Shown: positions 34,808-44,131, counted from the stretch's first letter. The stretch is DNA of 64,000 nt from Chryseobacterium lactis (GCF_003815875.1 NZ_CP033924.1:5084001-5148000), one strand, 5' to 3'. Numbers and translations are program-made. Notes: generated by a model from the sequence alone, not told the origin.

Positions 34808-35223
34808 TCTTCCGTATTTTCTGTAAATTCTATGGATACTATTTCTTTATCTCCGAACAGTAGTTCTATTGCCAGTTTCAGGCTATGGTGGGGATTTTCA
34901 CACCCGACAAAGCGCACAAGGCAGTGCATCATAAAAATTGAATTGTGTCCCCAAAAAAGATGTTCGGAAAATATTTTCGGGCTTCTGTGAAGCTGAACAT
35001 TGAGCCTTTCCAATAGCTTTTCAATTTCTGCGATCAGGCTATACCAATAATTCGCTGTTATCAGGCATTGGGGTGGCCAAGCCAGTTTAATATCTTCCTG
35101 CTTTTCCCGAAAATGGGTTATCTCCTTTTGAACAAAGCTGATAAGGTCTTTTAAATCTTTAGGGAATAATCGGGCTAGTACATAAGCCTTTTCTATATTG
35201 TTCATTTCGTCCAATGGTTTCAT
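34804..35223 (-). CDS. Hypothetical protein of the mobile element
   Basis: 139 residues from the ATG at 35223; an upstream in-frame ATG at 35367 would overlap the preceding gene by about 120 bases and is less likely. Helical, with LDEMNNIEKAYVLARLFPKD, FVQKEITHFREKQEDIK and an aromatic stretch with FSEHLFWGHNSIFMMHC. No family recognised. Its stop codon is the first base set of a hairpin repeat shared with ArdA. Confidence 0.6.
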   Translation of the reverse strand: MKPLDEMNNIEKAYVLARLFPKDLKDLISFVQKEITHFREKQEDIKLAWPPQCLITANYWYSLIAEIEKLLERLNVQLHRSPKIFSEHLFWGHNSIFMMHCLVRFVGCENPHHSLKLAIELLFGDKEIVSIEFTENTED

Positions 35224-35248
35224 TTTGATAAATTTTGATGTGTAAAAT

Positions 35249-35665
35249 TCAGTTCTGCGACCTGCGGTAAGTGCTTCGGTCAATGAAAGGTTCAATTCTG
35301 TATGCAACCCTTTTATTGACAAGATTTGCGTATTCAGTGGCTTTTTTCCTTGTTCGGAAAACCGCACCGTCTACTTTCCAAGTCACCTTATAATGCCTGA
35401 TTGTAGAAGGCGATCTAAATGCGTAATAGTCTATCCATTTAAGTTCCTCGTCCCTGAACACCTTGACAGGATGGATATACAGCCCCTTTCCGTCAACATT
35501 CGGGTAATAGGTAGATGCCAATAATTTCTTCTCCCTGTCGAAGATTTCAAAGCGTACAAAATCTTTGTCGTGCAGGATGATCCTGAATAATTCATCTACA
35601 TTGAAATGTGCGTTCAGTAGCACATTTTCGTCGTACTTTTTGTATGTTATTACGCCAATATTCAT
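35249..35665 (-). CDS. Hypothetical protein of the mobile element
   Basis: 138 residues, not recognised. Mixed alpha/beta with many beta-strand-like segments (MNIGVITYKKYDENVLLNAH, FVRFEIFDREKKLLASTYYP) and basic C-terminus ending FIDRSTYRRSQN. No signal peptide. Confidence 0.6.
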   Translation of the reverse strand: MNIGVITYKKYDENVLLNAHFNVDELFRIILHDKDFVRFEIFDREKKLLASTYYPNVDGKGLYIHPVKVFRDEELKWIDYYAFRSPSTIRHYKVTWKVDGAVFRTRKKATEYANLVNKRVAYRIEPFIDRSTYRRSQN

Positions 35666-35676
35666 AGCGGTAAATT

Positions 35677-35850
35677 TTAAATGATTGATTTCTGACCGAT
35701 TTTTTTAATCCTGATTATTGCCCCTATTGGACATCTTTCACAGGCCATTACCTGCTGAATTGCTCCCTGCTCTCCGCTGAGTGAGGTCACTTTGACCTTG
35801 AAAAAACCTGTATCATGTTTCAATGTTATTTTGAATGTTTCCAGTACCAT
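35677..35850 (-). CDS. Hypothetical small protein
   Basis: 57 residues from the ATG at 35850 (MVLETFKITLKHDTGFF); an upstream start at 35880 would lie inside a hairpin repeat. A CERCPIG segment with two Cys near the C-terminus could bind metal. No family recognised. Confidence 0.55.
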   Translation of the reverse strand: MVLETFKITLKHDTGFFKVKVTSLSGEQGAIQQVMACERCPIGAIIRIKKIGQKSII

Positions 35851-35864
35851 TTTTTTAGATTTAT

Positions 35865-35902
35865 AGGCGACTGCTTTCACAGTCGCCTGTGGTTAAACTT
35901 TA
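35865..35902 (-). repeat. Intergenic hairpin repeat, copy 2
   Basis: AGGCGACTG (35865-35873) pairs with CAGTCGCCT (35880-35888) over a 6-nt loop; the shared tail GTGGTTAAACTTTA runs to the ArdA stop codon. The stem differs from copy 1 but remains paired. Confidence 0.8.
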
Positions 35903-36436
35903 GTTATAGAATACGTGTCCGTCCTGGCTCCAATAGCTTCCGCAGAAAAGATCCCTTGCGTAGGCTTCATAATCAAAATACTCTTTCGCAAAATCGCTGA
36001 GATCTGAACGACCTTCTACCAGTTCCCGTGCAAAATCCTCCTCACTGTCGTAATGGGCTACATAATCATCTTTAAAATCACTGATAAGCTCGTCAATGTC
36101 ACTTTTGGAAAAGTCTTTGTGATCATTGTCACACCAGATTAAAAATGCTTCAAGATCGTTATCGTCAAGATTTCCGAGGGCTTCCAGTACTTCAAAAGTG
36201 TTTTCACATAACCATGATTCGCCTATTAAGCCTTTGGGTATATGTTCGTAATCCTGAAACATAAACTCTGGGTCTTCCTCGTCACTGTGCAACTCGGCGC
36301 AGGCATCGTAAAACTCGCCCCTATCTGCATAATCGGACAGTTTTAGCCATTTTCCGAAAATTGACCCATCGTTATATTTAGCGTATGTTCCTACGTAAAT
36401 ACTAGCCTGTGTTATATCTATTTGAATTGTTGACAT
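35900..36436 (-). CDS. ardA: Anti-restriction protein ArdA
   Basis: 178 residues, very acidic DNA mimic that inhibits type I restriction enzymes when an element enters a new host. Typical features: ASIYVGTYAKYNDGSIFGKW at the start, DYADRGEFYDACAELHSDEE and a tail GSYWSQDGHVFYN. Length and composition fit ArdA. Placed in the leading-type region next to ssb, as on conjugative elements. Confidence 0.95.
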   Translation of the reverse strand: MSTIQIDITQASIYVGTYAKYNDGSIFGKWLKLSDYADRGEFYDACAELHSDEEDPEFMFQDYEHIPKGLIGESWLCENTFEVLEALGNLDDNDLEAFLIWCDNDHKDFSKSDIDELISDFKDDYVAHYDSEEDFARELVEGRSDLSDFAKEYFDYEAYARDLFCGSYWSQDGHVFYN

Positions 36437-36463
36437 GATGTTAAATTTTTGAAGGTTTAAAAA

Positions 36464-36736
36464 TTAGTTTGCACTTGCGACAAGCTGTTTTAATTTGGCT
36501 TTTACCGCCCTTGCAACCTCTCCGCGCCAAGTTGTCGCATTTGCAAGGAAATAATTGATTATCGAGCTTGCGGAATCTTCGTAATAGCTTTCATTTACGC
36601 TACTGAGTGAGTGCATTGCATCCAAATAAGGCACAGCCCCGAAATAGACGTTTTTCCAGTCTTTTCTAACCAATAGGGCAATCTGTGCTATATTATCGGG
36701 TATCTGTACCCCTGTATTTTGGGCTGATTTTTTCAT
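36464..36736 (-). CDS. Conserved small protein between ssb and ardA
   Basis: 90 residues. WKNVYFGAVPYLDAMHSL, then YYEDSASSIINYFLANATTW and RGEVARAVKAKLKQLV. Such proteins recur beside ssb/ardA in Bacteroidota mobile elements, but I know no function. Confidence 0.7.
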   Translation of the reverse strand: MKKSAQNTGVQIPDNIAQIALLVRKDWKNVYFGAVPYLDAMHSLSSVNESYYEDSASSIINYFLANATTWRGEVARAVKAKLKQLVASAN

Positions 36737-36760
36737 GATGAATTTTAGATTTGCGTTGTT

Positions 36761-37165
36761 TTAAAATGGTAGATCATCGTCATTGTCCCCCGCAAATACG
36801 GATGTAGAGTTGCCAGTTTTTACAGTTTCCTTTTTTACTGTTTCTCCCCCCTGTTTTCCATCCCCACCGTGAAAAACTATGTCTGTTACGTGAAAATTCA
36901 GTCCTGCCTTTAGGTTGCCTTCTTTGTCTATCCACGCTCTAGGGCTGACCCTTCCCGAAAGTTCTACAATAGTGCCTTTAGTCAGGTATGGGGCAATGTT
37001 TGGAGTTCTCCAGTAGGCACAGTCAAAAAAAGTTGGCTGACTGATTTTTTCGCCTTCTTTGTTTCGGAAGGTGTGCCTAATCGCTACGCCAAAATTTACT
37101 ACCTCTTTGCCGTTTGAAGTTGTTCTAACTTCTGCTGTTCTTGTGATTTTTGCGGTGATGTTCAT
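36761..37165 (-). CDS. ssb: Single-stranded DNA-binding protein
   Basis: 134 residues. OB-fold with VVNFGVAIRHTFRNKEGEK, TFFDCAYWRTPNIAPYLTKG and VELSGRVSPRAWIDKEGN. The acidic C-terminal tip DDDLPF matches the partner-binding tail of bacterial SSB. The linker is short. An element-borne copy likely protecting transferred single strands. Confidence 0.93.
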   Translation of the reverse strand: MNITAKITRTAEVRTTSNGKEVVNFGVAIRHTFRNKEGEKISQPTFFDCAYWRTPNIAPYLTKGTIVELSGRVSPRAWIDKEGNLKAGLNFHVTDIVFHGGDGKQGGETVKKETVKTGNSTSVFAGDNDDDLPF

Positions 37166-38077
37166 AACGTTTTGTTTTATTGTTTTACATTGCTTGTTAT
37201 GTTCTTCCAGTCCTTCCGAGGCTCGGCCCCGATATTATTTTCAAAAGAAAAAAAGGAAAAAAAGAAAGCAGACAAACAGATCATACAACTGCGTAGACCA
37301 AGAGAAAAAATGATTTAATGGGGGGGGCCTTTGGGGGGAAACCGTTCATTCACTTTTTTCTCTTGGTGGGATGTGGGTCGGATGGATGAACTAACTTGGC
37401 TGCCTTTTTATCCTTTTCTTTGAAAATGATATTCATTGAATTTCTATGCATAAAAAAATCCGGATATTTAGTTGTCCGGACATCAGAGATTTGAAAGGCA
37501 GATGTTGGGAACTGTTTTGGGATCTGACTTACAATTTTCTGATCATGGGAAGCCAAAAGCTCTTTTATGGGACGGAAAGAAGCTGGGAGGTAAATGTGCT
37601 TTGGCGTGCGCGATGGGAAACATACAATAATGCGAGAGCGATTGAAGTGGATAGCCCACAGCTCAGCGAGGACTTGGAACAAAAAGCGCGGTCTCAATTT
37701 GACACGCCCCGATACGAAAAAGATCACGACAAGTCAGATCTTCCCCTTATGCCTTCTGTCCCTATAATCTCAAAAAATTTAATTGGATCTTAAATGCGTT
37801 GTAAGTCGGCAAAATACAGCTATCACCATTGTATCTAACCCACTACACTTGAATTACATTTTTTAATCTAAACAAAACATGACAAATCGATTACTTTTAA
37901 AATCAAAAAAGAATTGAAAAACACCTTTTAATTTATTTCTTTTGAATACAAATAAACATGTCTCAATCATATTAAAAAATCAAAATATTTCGGGACAATT
38001 TGTTTTGTTAACCGTCTTAGATATAATCTTATGATGGACGAAAAATAAGCAGTTTAAATAACAATTATTAGATGTAG
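37166..38077. other. 912-bp region without a convincing gene
   Basis: Contains a perfect 14-bp inverted repeat with G-runs (37297-37367) near the ssb side. Two opposing long frames, 37350-37727 on minus (125 residues) and 37446-37793 on plus (115 residues), mask each other; neither has a recognisable family or good initiation context, so neither is called. AT-rich spacer precedes the lipoprotein gene at 38078. Confidence 0.5.
37297..37367. repeat. Inverted repeat enclosing G-runs
   Basis: ACCAAGAGAAAAAA (37297-37310) and TTTTTTCTCTTGGT (37354-37367) are perfect inverted copies, 43 bp apart. The interval carries an 8-G run (37320-37327) and a 6-G run (37333-37338). Could be an element end, origin component or remnant of one. 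Confidence 0.7.
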
Positions 38078-39682
38078 ATGAAAAGAATTTATTATCTGAG
38101 CATGCTCCTGACCCTATTTGTGGGATTTCAGAGCTGCAAAAAAGATCATGTCAGTAGTTTAGAAAACAGCAATCAACAGGTTCTTTCGCTGAAAGCAGCA
38201 TTTGAAAAACAGCATAGCGACAGTGGCCTTCCGGCGGACAGAAAAAATTTCAGCAAGAATTTCAATACGCAGATCCTATGGGACAGCGTGACTTTCAAAA
38301 CGGCAGATACGGCAATTGTGAGGGTAAAATTGTTAAGTGATGTGAAAATATTCACGAACGATTCGATACCTGTCGACTTAAGCAACAACCTGATTTTAAA
38401 GGCGACTAAAAACCAAAAAAGAGAATGGGATTTTGTAAAAGTTATCTATCTGCCTGAATATGGGAAAGATATACCTAACGGGTTTACAGGACGTATTATT
38501 TCTGAAGGATATTTTGATAACAACTTTACCGTTACTAAATACTATGAAGGAAAGGCATATTTTTCTACATTTAATGCGGATAATAGCTGGCTTAAAGATA
38601 GGTCAGCACCTAAGCTGAAAGCAGGCGGACTACCCGGTGATCCAAGATGTCAGCCAGAGGAAGAAGAAGATCAGAGAACTGTTGAAGGTTATGTTGAAGG
38701 GCAACTCAATACCGTATGGACTTTTCCCAAGACAAAATTACCCCATGCTGCATGTTCCGATGATCCTATCCCAACAGGTACTGGCGGTGGTGGAGCTCCA
38801 GGTGCCCCAAGTGACAATTTCCCTAAACCAAATGTGGATGAACTGAAAAATCAGCTGAAAAACAAACCTTTTGCTTTAATCCCAAATATCGACTGTGCAA
38901 TAATCAAGAAGTGGTTAGCAATGGCTAAATTCGCTATTGACCAATCGACGAAAGATAAAATTCGGAAATTTGATGTAGCATATTTCGGAAGTCCTGTTTC
39001 TCACGCACTTGATATAAATGATGCATTCAGTCCGTTGGTCAATATGGATTATTTCCCTATTAATATCGATAAAATGCCGACTATTAATGGAAAAACTGCA
39101 ACCCCTGAGCAGTTTCAGGAACATATCCGCAAAAATATCAATAATTTTGTTGACACGTATTATTCGAAATTTTCACCATATGACAAATGGGGAGTTGCTG
39201 ACCAAAATTTATGGAACTCCAGTAATCCAAAAAACGCTGTTATTACAATTGATATTTTAGGCCCTGATAACGGTTCTGTTATTGTGAGTAAGTATAATAG
39301 TGGAGGCTGGACTTTCACAACAATTTTTGAACCCCAATATAAGGGGCATCCAGTGTCCGGTAACCGGGATTTTGGTTTTGTAAAAAATGCGAATGGCTCC
39401 TATACGTTTTATACACGTGGCGTGGATAGATTATCCTATATCGACGGCAGCAATTTCCAAGCAGTTGCAAACTTTTTTGGCGTACCGAATGCAGGGCCAT
39501 TCGGTAAAGCGGATGCATTATGGAATTCTTATCAAAAAATGGTTTCAGATTTCGTGAACAAAAACGGAGGAAAAGCAGCACCGGGAAAGCAAGAAATCCA
39601 TCGTCCAGACTGGAATACGGTTAAAGATGTAATTGACGGTAAAAAGCCTTTAAGTACACTGAGTAGCGATTGTAAGGATTAA
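38078..39682 (+). CDS. Lipoprotein with possible polymorphic-toxin tail
   Basis: 534 residues. Signal with lipobox (LFVGFQSCKKD) so membrane-anchored; then an N-terminal domain to about 180. A CxxxxEEEED acidic segment and a Gly-rich linker (GTGGGGAPGAP) precede a distinct C-terminal domain of about 270 residues with DINDAFSPLVNMDYF, GHPVSGNRDFGF and YTFYTRGVDRLS. The linker-separated C-terminal module, followed 15 bases later by a small membrane protein, resembles a toxin-immunity arrangement. The domain was not identified, so toxin function is a hypothesis; an ordinary surface lipoprotein is the alternative. Confidence 0.65.
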   Translation: MKRIYYLSMLLTLFVGFQSCKKDHVSSLENSNQQVLSLKAAFEKQHSDSGLPADRKNFSKNFNTQILWDSVTFKTADTAIVRVKLLSDVKIFTNDSIPVDLSNNLILKATKNQKREWDFVKVIYLPEYGKDIPNGFTGRIISEGYFDNNFTVTKYYEGKAYFSTFNADNSWLKDRSAPKLKAGGLPGDPRCQPEEEEDQRTVEGYVEGQLNTVWTFPKTKLPHAACSDDPIPTGTGGGGAPGAPSDNFPKPNVDELKNQLKNKPFALIPNIDCAIIKKWLAMAKFAIDQSTKDKIRKFDVAYFGSPVSHALDINDAFSPLVNMDYFPINIDKMPTINGKTATPEQFQEHIRKNINNFVDTYYSKFSPYDKWGVADQNLWNSSNPKNAVITIDILGPDNGSVIVSKYNSGGWTFTTIFEPQYKGHPVSGNRDFGFVKNANGSYTFYTRGVDRLSYIDGSNFQAVANFFGVPNAGPFGKADALWNSYQKMVSDFVNKNGGKAAPGKQEIHRPDWNTVKDVIDGKKPLSTLSSDCKD

Positions 39683-39697
39683 TCATTAATTTTAAAT

Positions 39698-40066
39698 ATG
39701 AAAGCATTAAAAGTTTTATATGCCCTGTCATTTATGGTGTGCTTATTACAGCTCGTGCTCTGGCTTTTTACCCCGTTCATGGGAGTAGGTGCAATCTGGC
39801 ATATGGTAACCGGCAGCGGTTTTTATTCAGACGCATACCCCGAAAGAATTTCTGAAATATCAGAAAAGTTGGGCATGACGGTTACGACATTTAAAATGGT
39901 AAATCAAATAGTATCAATCATCTACTTTATCACCTTGATAATACCGGTTTTGTCCATTTTCTTTTTAAAAAAATTCAGCAAACGTTCAATTTATATAACT
40001 GTTAATTGTCTTTTTGTTCTGAATATTCTGATCTTATTCAGTCTGTGGTTGCAAAAATTCCTGTAA
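39698..40066 (+). CDS. Small membrane protein, candidate immunity partner
   Basis: 122 residues with about three to four helices (4-25 VLYALSFMVCLLQLVLWLF, 70-90 IVSIIYFITLIIPVLSIFF, 98-119). It starts 15 bases after the lipoprotein gene and is closed by a terminator at 40123, forming a two-gene unit. Membrane immunity proteins commonly protect from membrane-acting toxins; this pairing is inference. Confidence 0.65.
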   Translation: MKALKVLYALSFMVCLLQLVLWLFTPFMGVGAIWHMVTGSGFYSDAYPERISEISEKLGMTVTTFKMVNQIVSIIYFITLIIPVLSIFFLKKFSKRSIYITVNCLFVLNILILFSLWLQKFL

Positions 40067-40122
40067 TTGTAATAAAAGCATCATTAGACAGGATTTGTTG
40101 ATCGAACCGAGAGGAAAAAATA

Positions 40123-40151
40123 GAAAGCTATCCCAAAACAGGATAGCTTTC
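40123..40151 (+). terminator. Terminator after the lipoprotein unit
   Basis: GAAAGCTATCC (40123-40133) pairs perfectly with GGATAGCTTTC (40141-40151) over a 7-nt loop; a T-poor tail (gttatt) follows, so strength is uncertain. Confidence 0.75.
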
Positions 40152-40371
40152 GTTATTATTGGACAACTATTTATATTTTTAGAGAAGATCGTTTTCATGT
40201 TAAACCCAAAATTTGAAATAACTTTAGCTTTTTATACGGCAATTTGAAACGATATCTGAATTAGAAACCGTAAATTGTATGTAAAGTTCCATTAGGAGTA
40301 ATTATCATTTTAAAAGTAAGGTTAGGTGGTGTTACTTCATTGAATTTAAATCTGTCCAAACTGTCGTAATT
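40152..40371. other. Intergenic leader before a small gene
   Basis: 220 bases without an ORF of note. TTTCATG and TTTG-like sequences occur but no clean TAnnTTTG with spacing was found. Confidence 0.4.
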
Positions 40372-40653
40372 ATGAAAAAGATAATGTTTGACAATAGCCA
40401 TCTTTATGCTGGTTCAATAGGAAAAATATTGTTTCCTGTCTCTTCCCGCAGCGCATATCTTGAAATAGATATTGAATTTACTGATGGAATCATAGCAAAA
40501 GGTGATATGGAAGTTCTGAATGACAAAGAACTGATCCTGAATGTCTACGAATATGTTACAGCTTCTGGAACCAAAATGAGTAAAAAATCCTGGTTCCTTA
40601 AAAAACTGGAAGAAAATATATGGAAAGTAGACAAAAAATATTCGGAATATTAA
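40372..40653 (+). CDS. Small protein, paralogue of the 44132-44464 product
   Basis: 93 residues, not recognised. Beta-rich, ending LKKLEENIWKVDKKYSEY. Aligning by eye with the product of 44132-44464: both open with an aliphatic N-terminus, share ELxLxVxEYxxAxGxK, then a Lys/Glu region and a terminal W-containing segment (NIWKVD versus DQWQIV). A common, apparently diverged family with no known role. Confidence 0.62.
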   Translation: MKKIMFDNSHLYAGSIGKILFPVSSRSAYLEIDIEFTDGIIAKGDMEVLNDKELILNVYEYVTASGTKMSKKSWFLKKLEENIWKVDKKYSEY

Positions 40654-40872
40654 CCATTTTCATTTATATTTTAGTTGGGGATAATAATGACAACCCAAAA
40701 CTGCTCTACTGATATACTTTTTGACTTGAAAAAGAAAGCACCGAGAGAGAATTCGGTGCTTAGCTATATTTGATCATCTTCTAAGGAGGAAGATAACACT
40801 AAAATAAAATTTAATTCTGATATTCCGTTTGAAAAAGAAAAAATTAAATAACCATTTCTCTAGGCTAATAAA

Positions 40873-41859
40873 TTAGGACGGAATTATTGATTTAAGTGTT
40901 TCAGGATAACGGTCGCCTTTAATAGCACCCATTGAAAAAGTGCTGTCCAAAAACAGAAGCTCTTCATTGGTAAATTTTATTTCAAGTGCTTTCAGGTTAT
41001 CCGACACTCTCTCAGGACATCCCATTCCGATGATAGGTATAATATCATTTCCCTGATTGAGCAACCATGCAACTGCTATCTGGCTGGGGCTATATCCTTT
41101 TTGGGCACTAAAGTCTTTTAGAAAGTCAATGATTTCCAGATTTGCCGTAAGATTTTCGCTGTTGAATCTAGGCAGGGTGCTTCTGTAATCAGATTTAGAA
41201 AACGGGCCATTAATATCGCCTGTAAGGAGACCATAATAGAGAACTGAATAGGGTATCACTGAAATTTCCAAAGACCTTGCCATAGGTAAAATTTCATGCT
41301 CAATGAATCTGGTAGCCAGTGAATATTCAATTTCAAGTGCGGAAACCGGATATATTTCATTCGCAATCTTAAGCTGCCGGGCATTTACCTCTGACATACC
41401 AAGGTATCGGACTTTTCCTTCTTTAATAAGGTCTGCAATTGCTCCTACGGTATCCTCTAACGGAACATTGGGGTCTATGCGTGCGGGCTGGTAGAGATCA
41501 ATGACCTCAACACCCAATCTGGTCAGGGAATAGTTGCAAAAATTCTTGATCGAAGATGGAGTACAGTCAAGACCGAGATAATCTCCTGTCGGAGATCTTC
41601 TGAGTCCAGTTTTTACACTGAGAAAAACTTTGTCTCTCTTTCCTTTTATGGCTTTTCCGATCTGCATTTCATTTAAGCCCATACTGTAAAAATCAGCGGT
41701 ATTTATGAAATTAATGCCCTTTTCTATTGCTGTTTCTAACACTTTAATTATTCTTGAACTTTCCGTGGAATCAATATCCCTATTTGGTGTCATACTGCGT
41801 GTACCAATGGATACTGCAGAAACTTTTGGCCCATTTTTTCCCAAAGATCTATACTGCAT
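40873..41859 (-). CDS. Aldo/keto reductase
   Basis: 328 residues, TIM-barrel NADPH oxidoreductase. Motifs: NTADFYSMGLNEMQIGKAIK with the catalytic Tyr, VFLSVKTG with Lys, VIDLYQPARIDPNVPLED, and C-terminal IIPIIGMGCPERVSDNL. The usual HisCat region reads YQPARID, as in a known subgroup. The first residues MQYRSLGKNGPKVSAVSIGT and the length are typical. Stands alone, so substrate cannot be guessed. Confidence 0.9.
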   Translation of the reverse strand: MQYRSLGKNGPKVSAVSIGTRSMTPNRDIDSTESSRIIKVLETAIEKGINFINTADFYSMGLNEMQIGKAIKGKRDKVFLSVKTGLRRSPTGDYLGLDCTPSSIKNFCNYSLTRLGVEVIDLYQPARIDPNVPLEDTVGAIADLIKEGKVRYLGMSEVNARQLKIANEIYPVSALEIEYSLATRFIEHEILPMARSLEISVIPYSVLYYGLLTGDINGPFSKSDYRSTLPRFNSENLTANLEIIDFLKDFSAQKGYSPSQIAVAWLLNQGNDIIPIIGMGCPERVSDNLKALEIKFTNEELLFLDSTFSMGAIKGDRYPETLKSIIPS

Positions 41860-42253
41860 CGAAATATAGGTTTAGAGGTAAATTAATTGTTATAGCGATA
41901 TAAGCTTACTAAAATTAAAAATAATTTGCAGTAAAATAGAATAGCAAGCAGTGTTTTTTTGACCTAAATATTATAGAAATGCCTAAACAAATGATTTCTG
42001 TATTTGTTTTATTTAAACGCGCTCCATTAATACTATTAGTAACGTTTGGCTGGGTATTTTGCCCAGCCTCTATTTAATCTCTTCTGTTAATACATACAAA
42101 TTCTATATCGCACAGTTATTTTATTCGCACATCACTGATATTTAACCAGTTGTGAAATAAGCCATACCACGTAGGATAAATAAATGATTATTGCGCTATA
42201 TATTTGTATAATTAATAAATTTACTTAGTTAAAATATCGAAAGTTAATTGACT
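41860..42253. other. Divergent intergenic region before the histidine kinase
   Basis: No ORF of note. Promoter-like TATATTTG at 42199-42206 (TAnnTTTG), 48 bases before the kinase ATG. A GC-rich hairpin GGCTGGG/CCCAGCC is at 42048-42068, without a T-tract. Confidence 0.5.
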
Positions 42254-44113
42254 ATGGCCCAACCTGAAAATGTAGAGGATCTGAGAATCGAATTAGAATC
42301 GCTAAAATATCGTGTGAAAGAGCTGACGGATTTTATCGAAAACGGAAGTATGCCCCTTCACTGGGTAAATGGGGACGGTATTATTATCTGGGCAAACCAG
42401 GCCGAACTCGATCTTCTGGGATATACCAAAGAAGAATATATTGGTTTTCCGATCCAGAATTTTCATGCCGATAGTGATATAATTTCGGAGCTATTGGTTA
42501 AACTTTCCAATAATGAAACGGTACAGGATTTTCCGGCCAGTCTACTGTCCAAAAATGGGGATGTCAAATATGTCAGAATCAGTTCAAATGTACTGATAGA
42601 GGACGGAAAATTTATCCATACGCGATGTTTCACCAGAGATGTAACCGAGCTGGTCAAAGAAGAAAAACGCAAGAACGAACTTCACCATCTACTTGCGGAA
42701 AGTGCGGAACGTTTACGGCTTGCGATTTCAGCATCTAACTTGGGTATATGGGAATTAGATTTAATTACCGGAAATATCCAAATTTCAGATGAACTTCGGC
42801 AGATGCTTGAAATCCCGATAGAAGTTGATGCAGGTGGTCTGCTTAAAGATTATATTTACCCGGAAGATAAAGAAAAGGTGGAATCCCATATTTCAGATGT
42901 GAAATATAGGGATAACGGTGAGTTTGATATTATTTTTAGATTTTTAAAATCGAATGCTATTCCTGTCTGGATCAGGGTGCAGGGAATTATACAGAAACAA
43001 GTAAGCGAAGGTTTACACAGGGTCGTCGGCTGCGTACTTGATATTACAGATCTAAAAAATTCAGAAGAGTACCATTCAAAACTTGTGGCCATAGTGAACT
43101 CTTCTTTTGATGCCATCATAAGTAAAACATTGAATGGAGTTGTCAGTACCTGGAACAGTTCTGCAGAAACAATATTCGGTTACAGTGCCGATGAAATGAT
43201 CGGTCAGCCGATCATAAAGATAATCCCTGAAGAGCGCTTGGGGGAAGAAGATTATATCTTGGAAAAACTCAGGGCTGGGGAATCCATAAATCATTTTGAA
43301 ACGCAGAGGCTGACAAAATCTGGTAAACTATTAGATGTGTCCCTGACAATATCACCCATTAAGAACGCCAATGGTGAAATCATGGGAATATCCAAAATAG
43401 CCAGGGATATTTCGGAAAAAAAACAGGAAGAAAGAAGGAAAAATGATTTTGTTTCAATGGTGAGCCATGAGCTTAAAACACCGCTTACTTCCATATTATT
43501 AAGTTCTCAGGCCATGCAAAGAGGTTTTAAGAATAATAATTTGGAAATAGGAAGAAACTTGTCAGTCGGGATCGAAAATCAGGCGAAACGGATGACTTCG
43601 ATGATTCAGGATTTTCTGAACCTCGCAAAGATCGAGGAGGGTAAAATCAGGATGCATTTTGAATATTTTCAAATTTTAGGTTTGTTGCAGGAGATCGTAT
43701 CGGAGGCAAGATATATCAGCGAAAAGCATATAATAAAGATTCAATGTAATTCCTCTCATGAAGTGCTTGCCGACCGAGATAAAATCGGTCAGGTCTTAAC
43801 AAATCTTTTGACCAATGCCATAAAATATTCCCCCGAAGGCGGAACTATTGTGTTAGGCTGTGAGAAAATCAGTAATGCTTCTTTAAGGATTTTTGTCAGT
43901 GATGAAGGTGTCGGAATAAGTAATGCAGATCAGAAAGAACTTTTTAAAAGATTCTTTAGGGTCGAAAGGAAGGAACTTGCGAATATTTCCGGCTTTGGTA
44001 TCGGCCTTTATATTGTCGCAGAGATATTGCATTATCACAATTCAATTATAAGTGTGGAAAGTGAAGAAGGTAAAGGTTCTACCTTTCAGTTTGTGTTGGA
44101 AAACAAAGATTAA
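42254..44113 (+). CDS. Multi-PAS sensor histidine kinase
   Basis: 619 residues from the ATG at 42254; an in-frame TTG lies at 42248. Three PAS domains (about 25-140, 150-265 and 275-390; WVNGDGIIIWANQAELDLLG marks the first, FGYSADEMIGQPI the third). A HisKA domain has the phosphoacceptor in FVSMVSHELKTPLTS and a HATPase_c domain has N box NLLTNAIKYSPEG, G1 DEGVGI and G2 GFGIGLYIV. No transmembrane helix and no receiver, so it is a soluble sensor. No response regulator is adjacent, hence orphan. Signals sensed by the PAS domains are unknown. Confidence 0.92.
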   Translation: MAQPENVEDLRIELESLKYRVKELTDFIENGSMPLHWVNGDGIIIWANQAELDLLGYTKEEYIGFPIQNFHADSDIISELLVKLSNNETVQDFPASLLSKNGDVKYVRISSNVLIEDGKFIHTRCFTRDVTELVKEEKRKNELHHLLAESAERLRLAISASNLGIWELDLITGNIQISDELRQMLEIPIEVDAGGLLKDYIYPEDKEKVESHISDVKYRDNGEFDIIFRFLKSNAIPVWIRVQGIIQKQVSEGLHRVVGCVLDITDLKNSEEYHSKLVAIVNSSFDAIISKTLNGVVSTWNSSAETIFGYSADEMIGQPIIKIIPEERLGEEDYILEKLRAGESINHFETQRLTKSGKLLDVSLTISPIKNANGEIMGISKIARDISEKKQEERRKNDFVSMVSHELKTPLTSILLSSQAMQRGFKNNNLEIGRNLSVGIENQAKRMTSMIQDFLNLAKIEEGKIRMHFEYFQILGLLQEIVSEARYISEKHIIKIQCNSSHEVLADRDKIGQVLTNLLTNAIKYSPEGGTIVLGCEKISNASLRIFVSDEGVGISNADQKELFKRFFRVERKELANISGFGIGLYIVAEILHYHNSIISVESEEGKGSTFQFVLENKD

Positions 44114-44131
44114 AAAAATCGAATAAAAAAA

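Noticed and set aside
35224..35367. Upstream start of the 34804-35223 gene
   Set aside because: It would overlap the preceding gene by about 120 bases; the ATG at 35223 is clean.
37350..37793. Two opposing frames of 125 and 115 residues
   Set aside because: They mask each other, match no family I recognise and lack good context; at most remnants.
40736..40761. AAGCACCGA/TCGGTGCTT hairpin as terminator of the 40372 gene
   Set aside because: A real 9-bp stem, but without a T-run and 80 bases past the stop; left uncalled.
42048..42068. GGCTGGG/CCCAGCC hairpin as a terminator
   Set aside because: No T-tract follows and neither flanking gene ends there.
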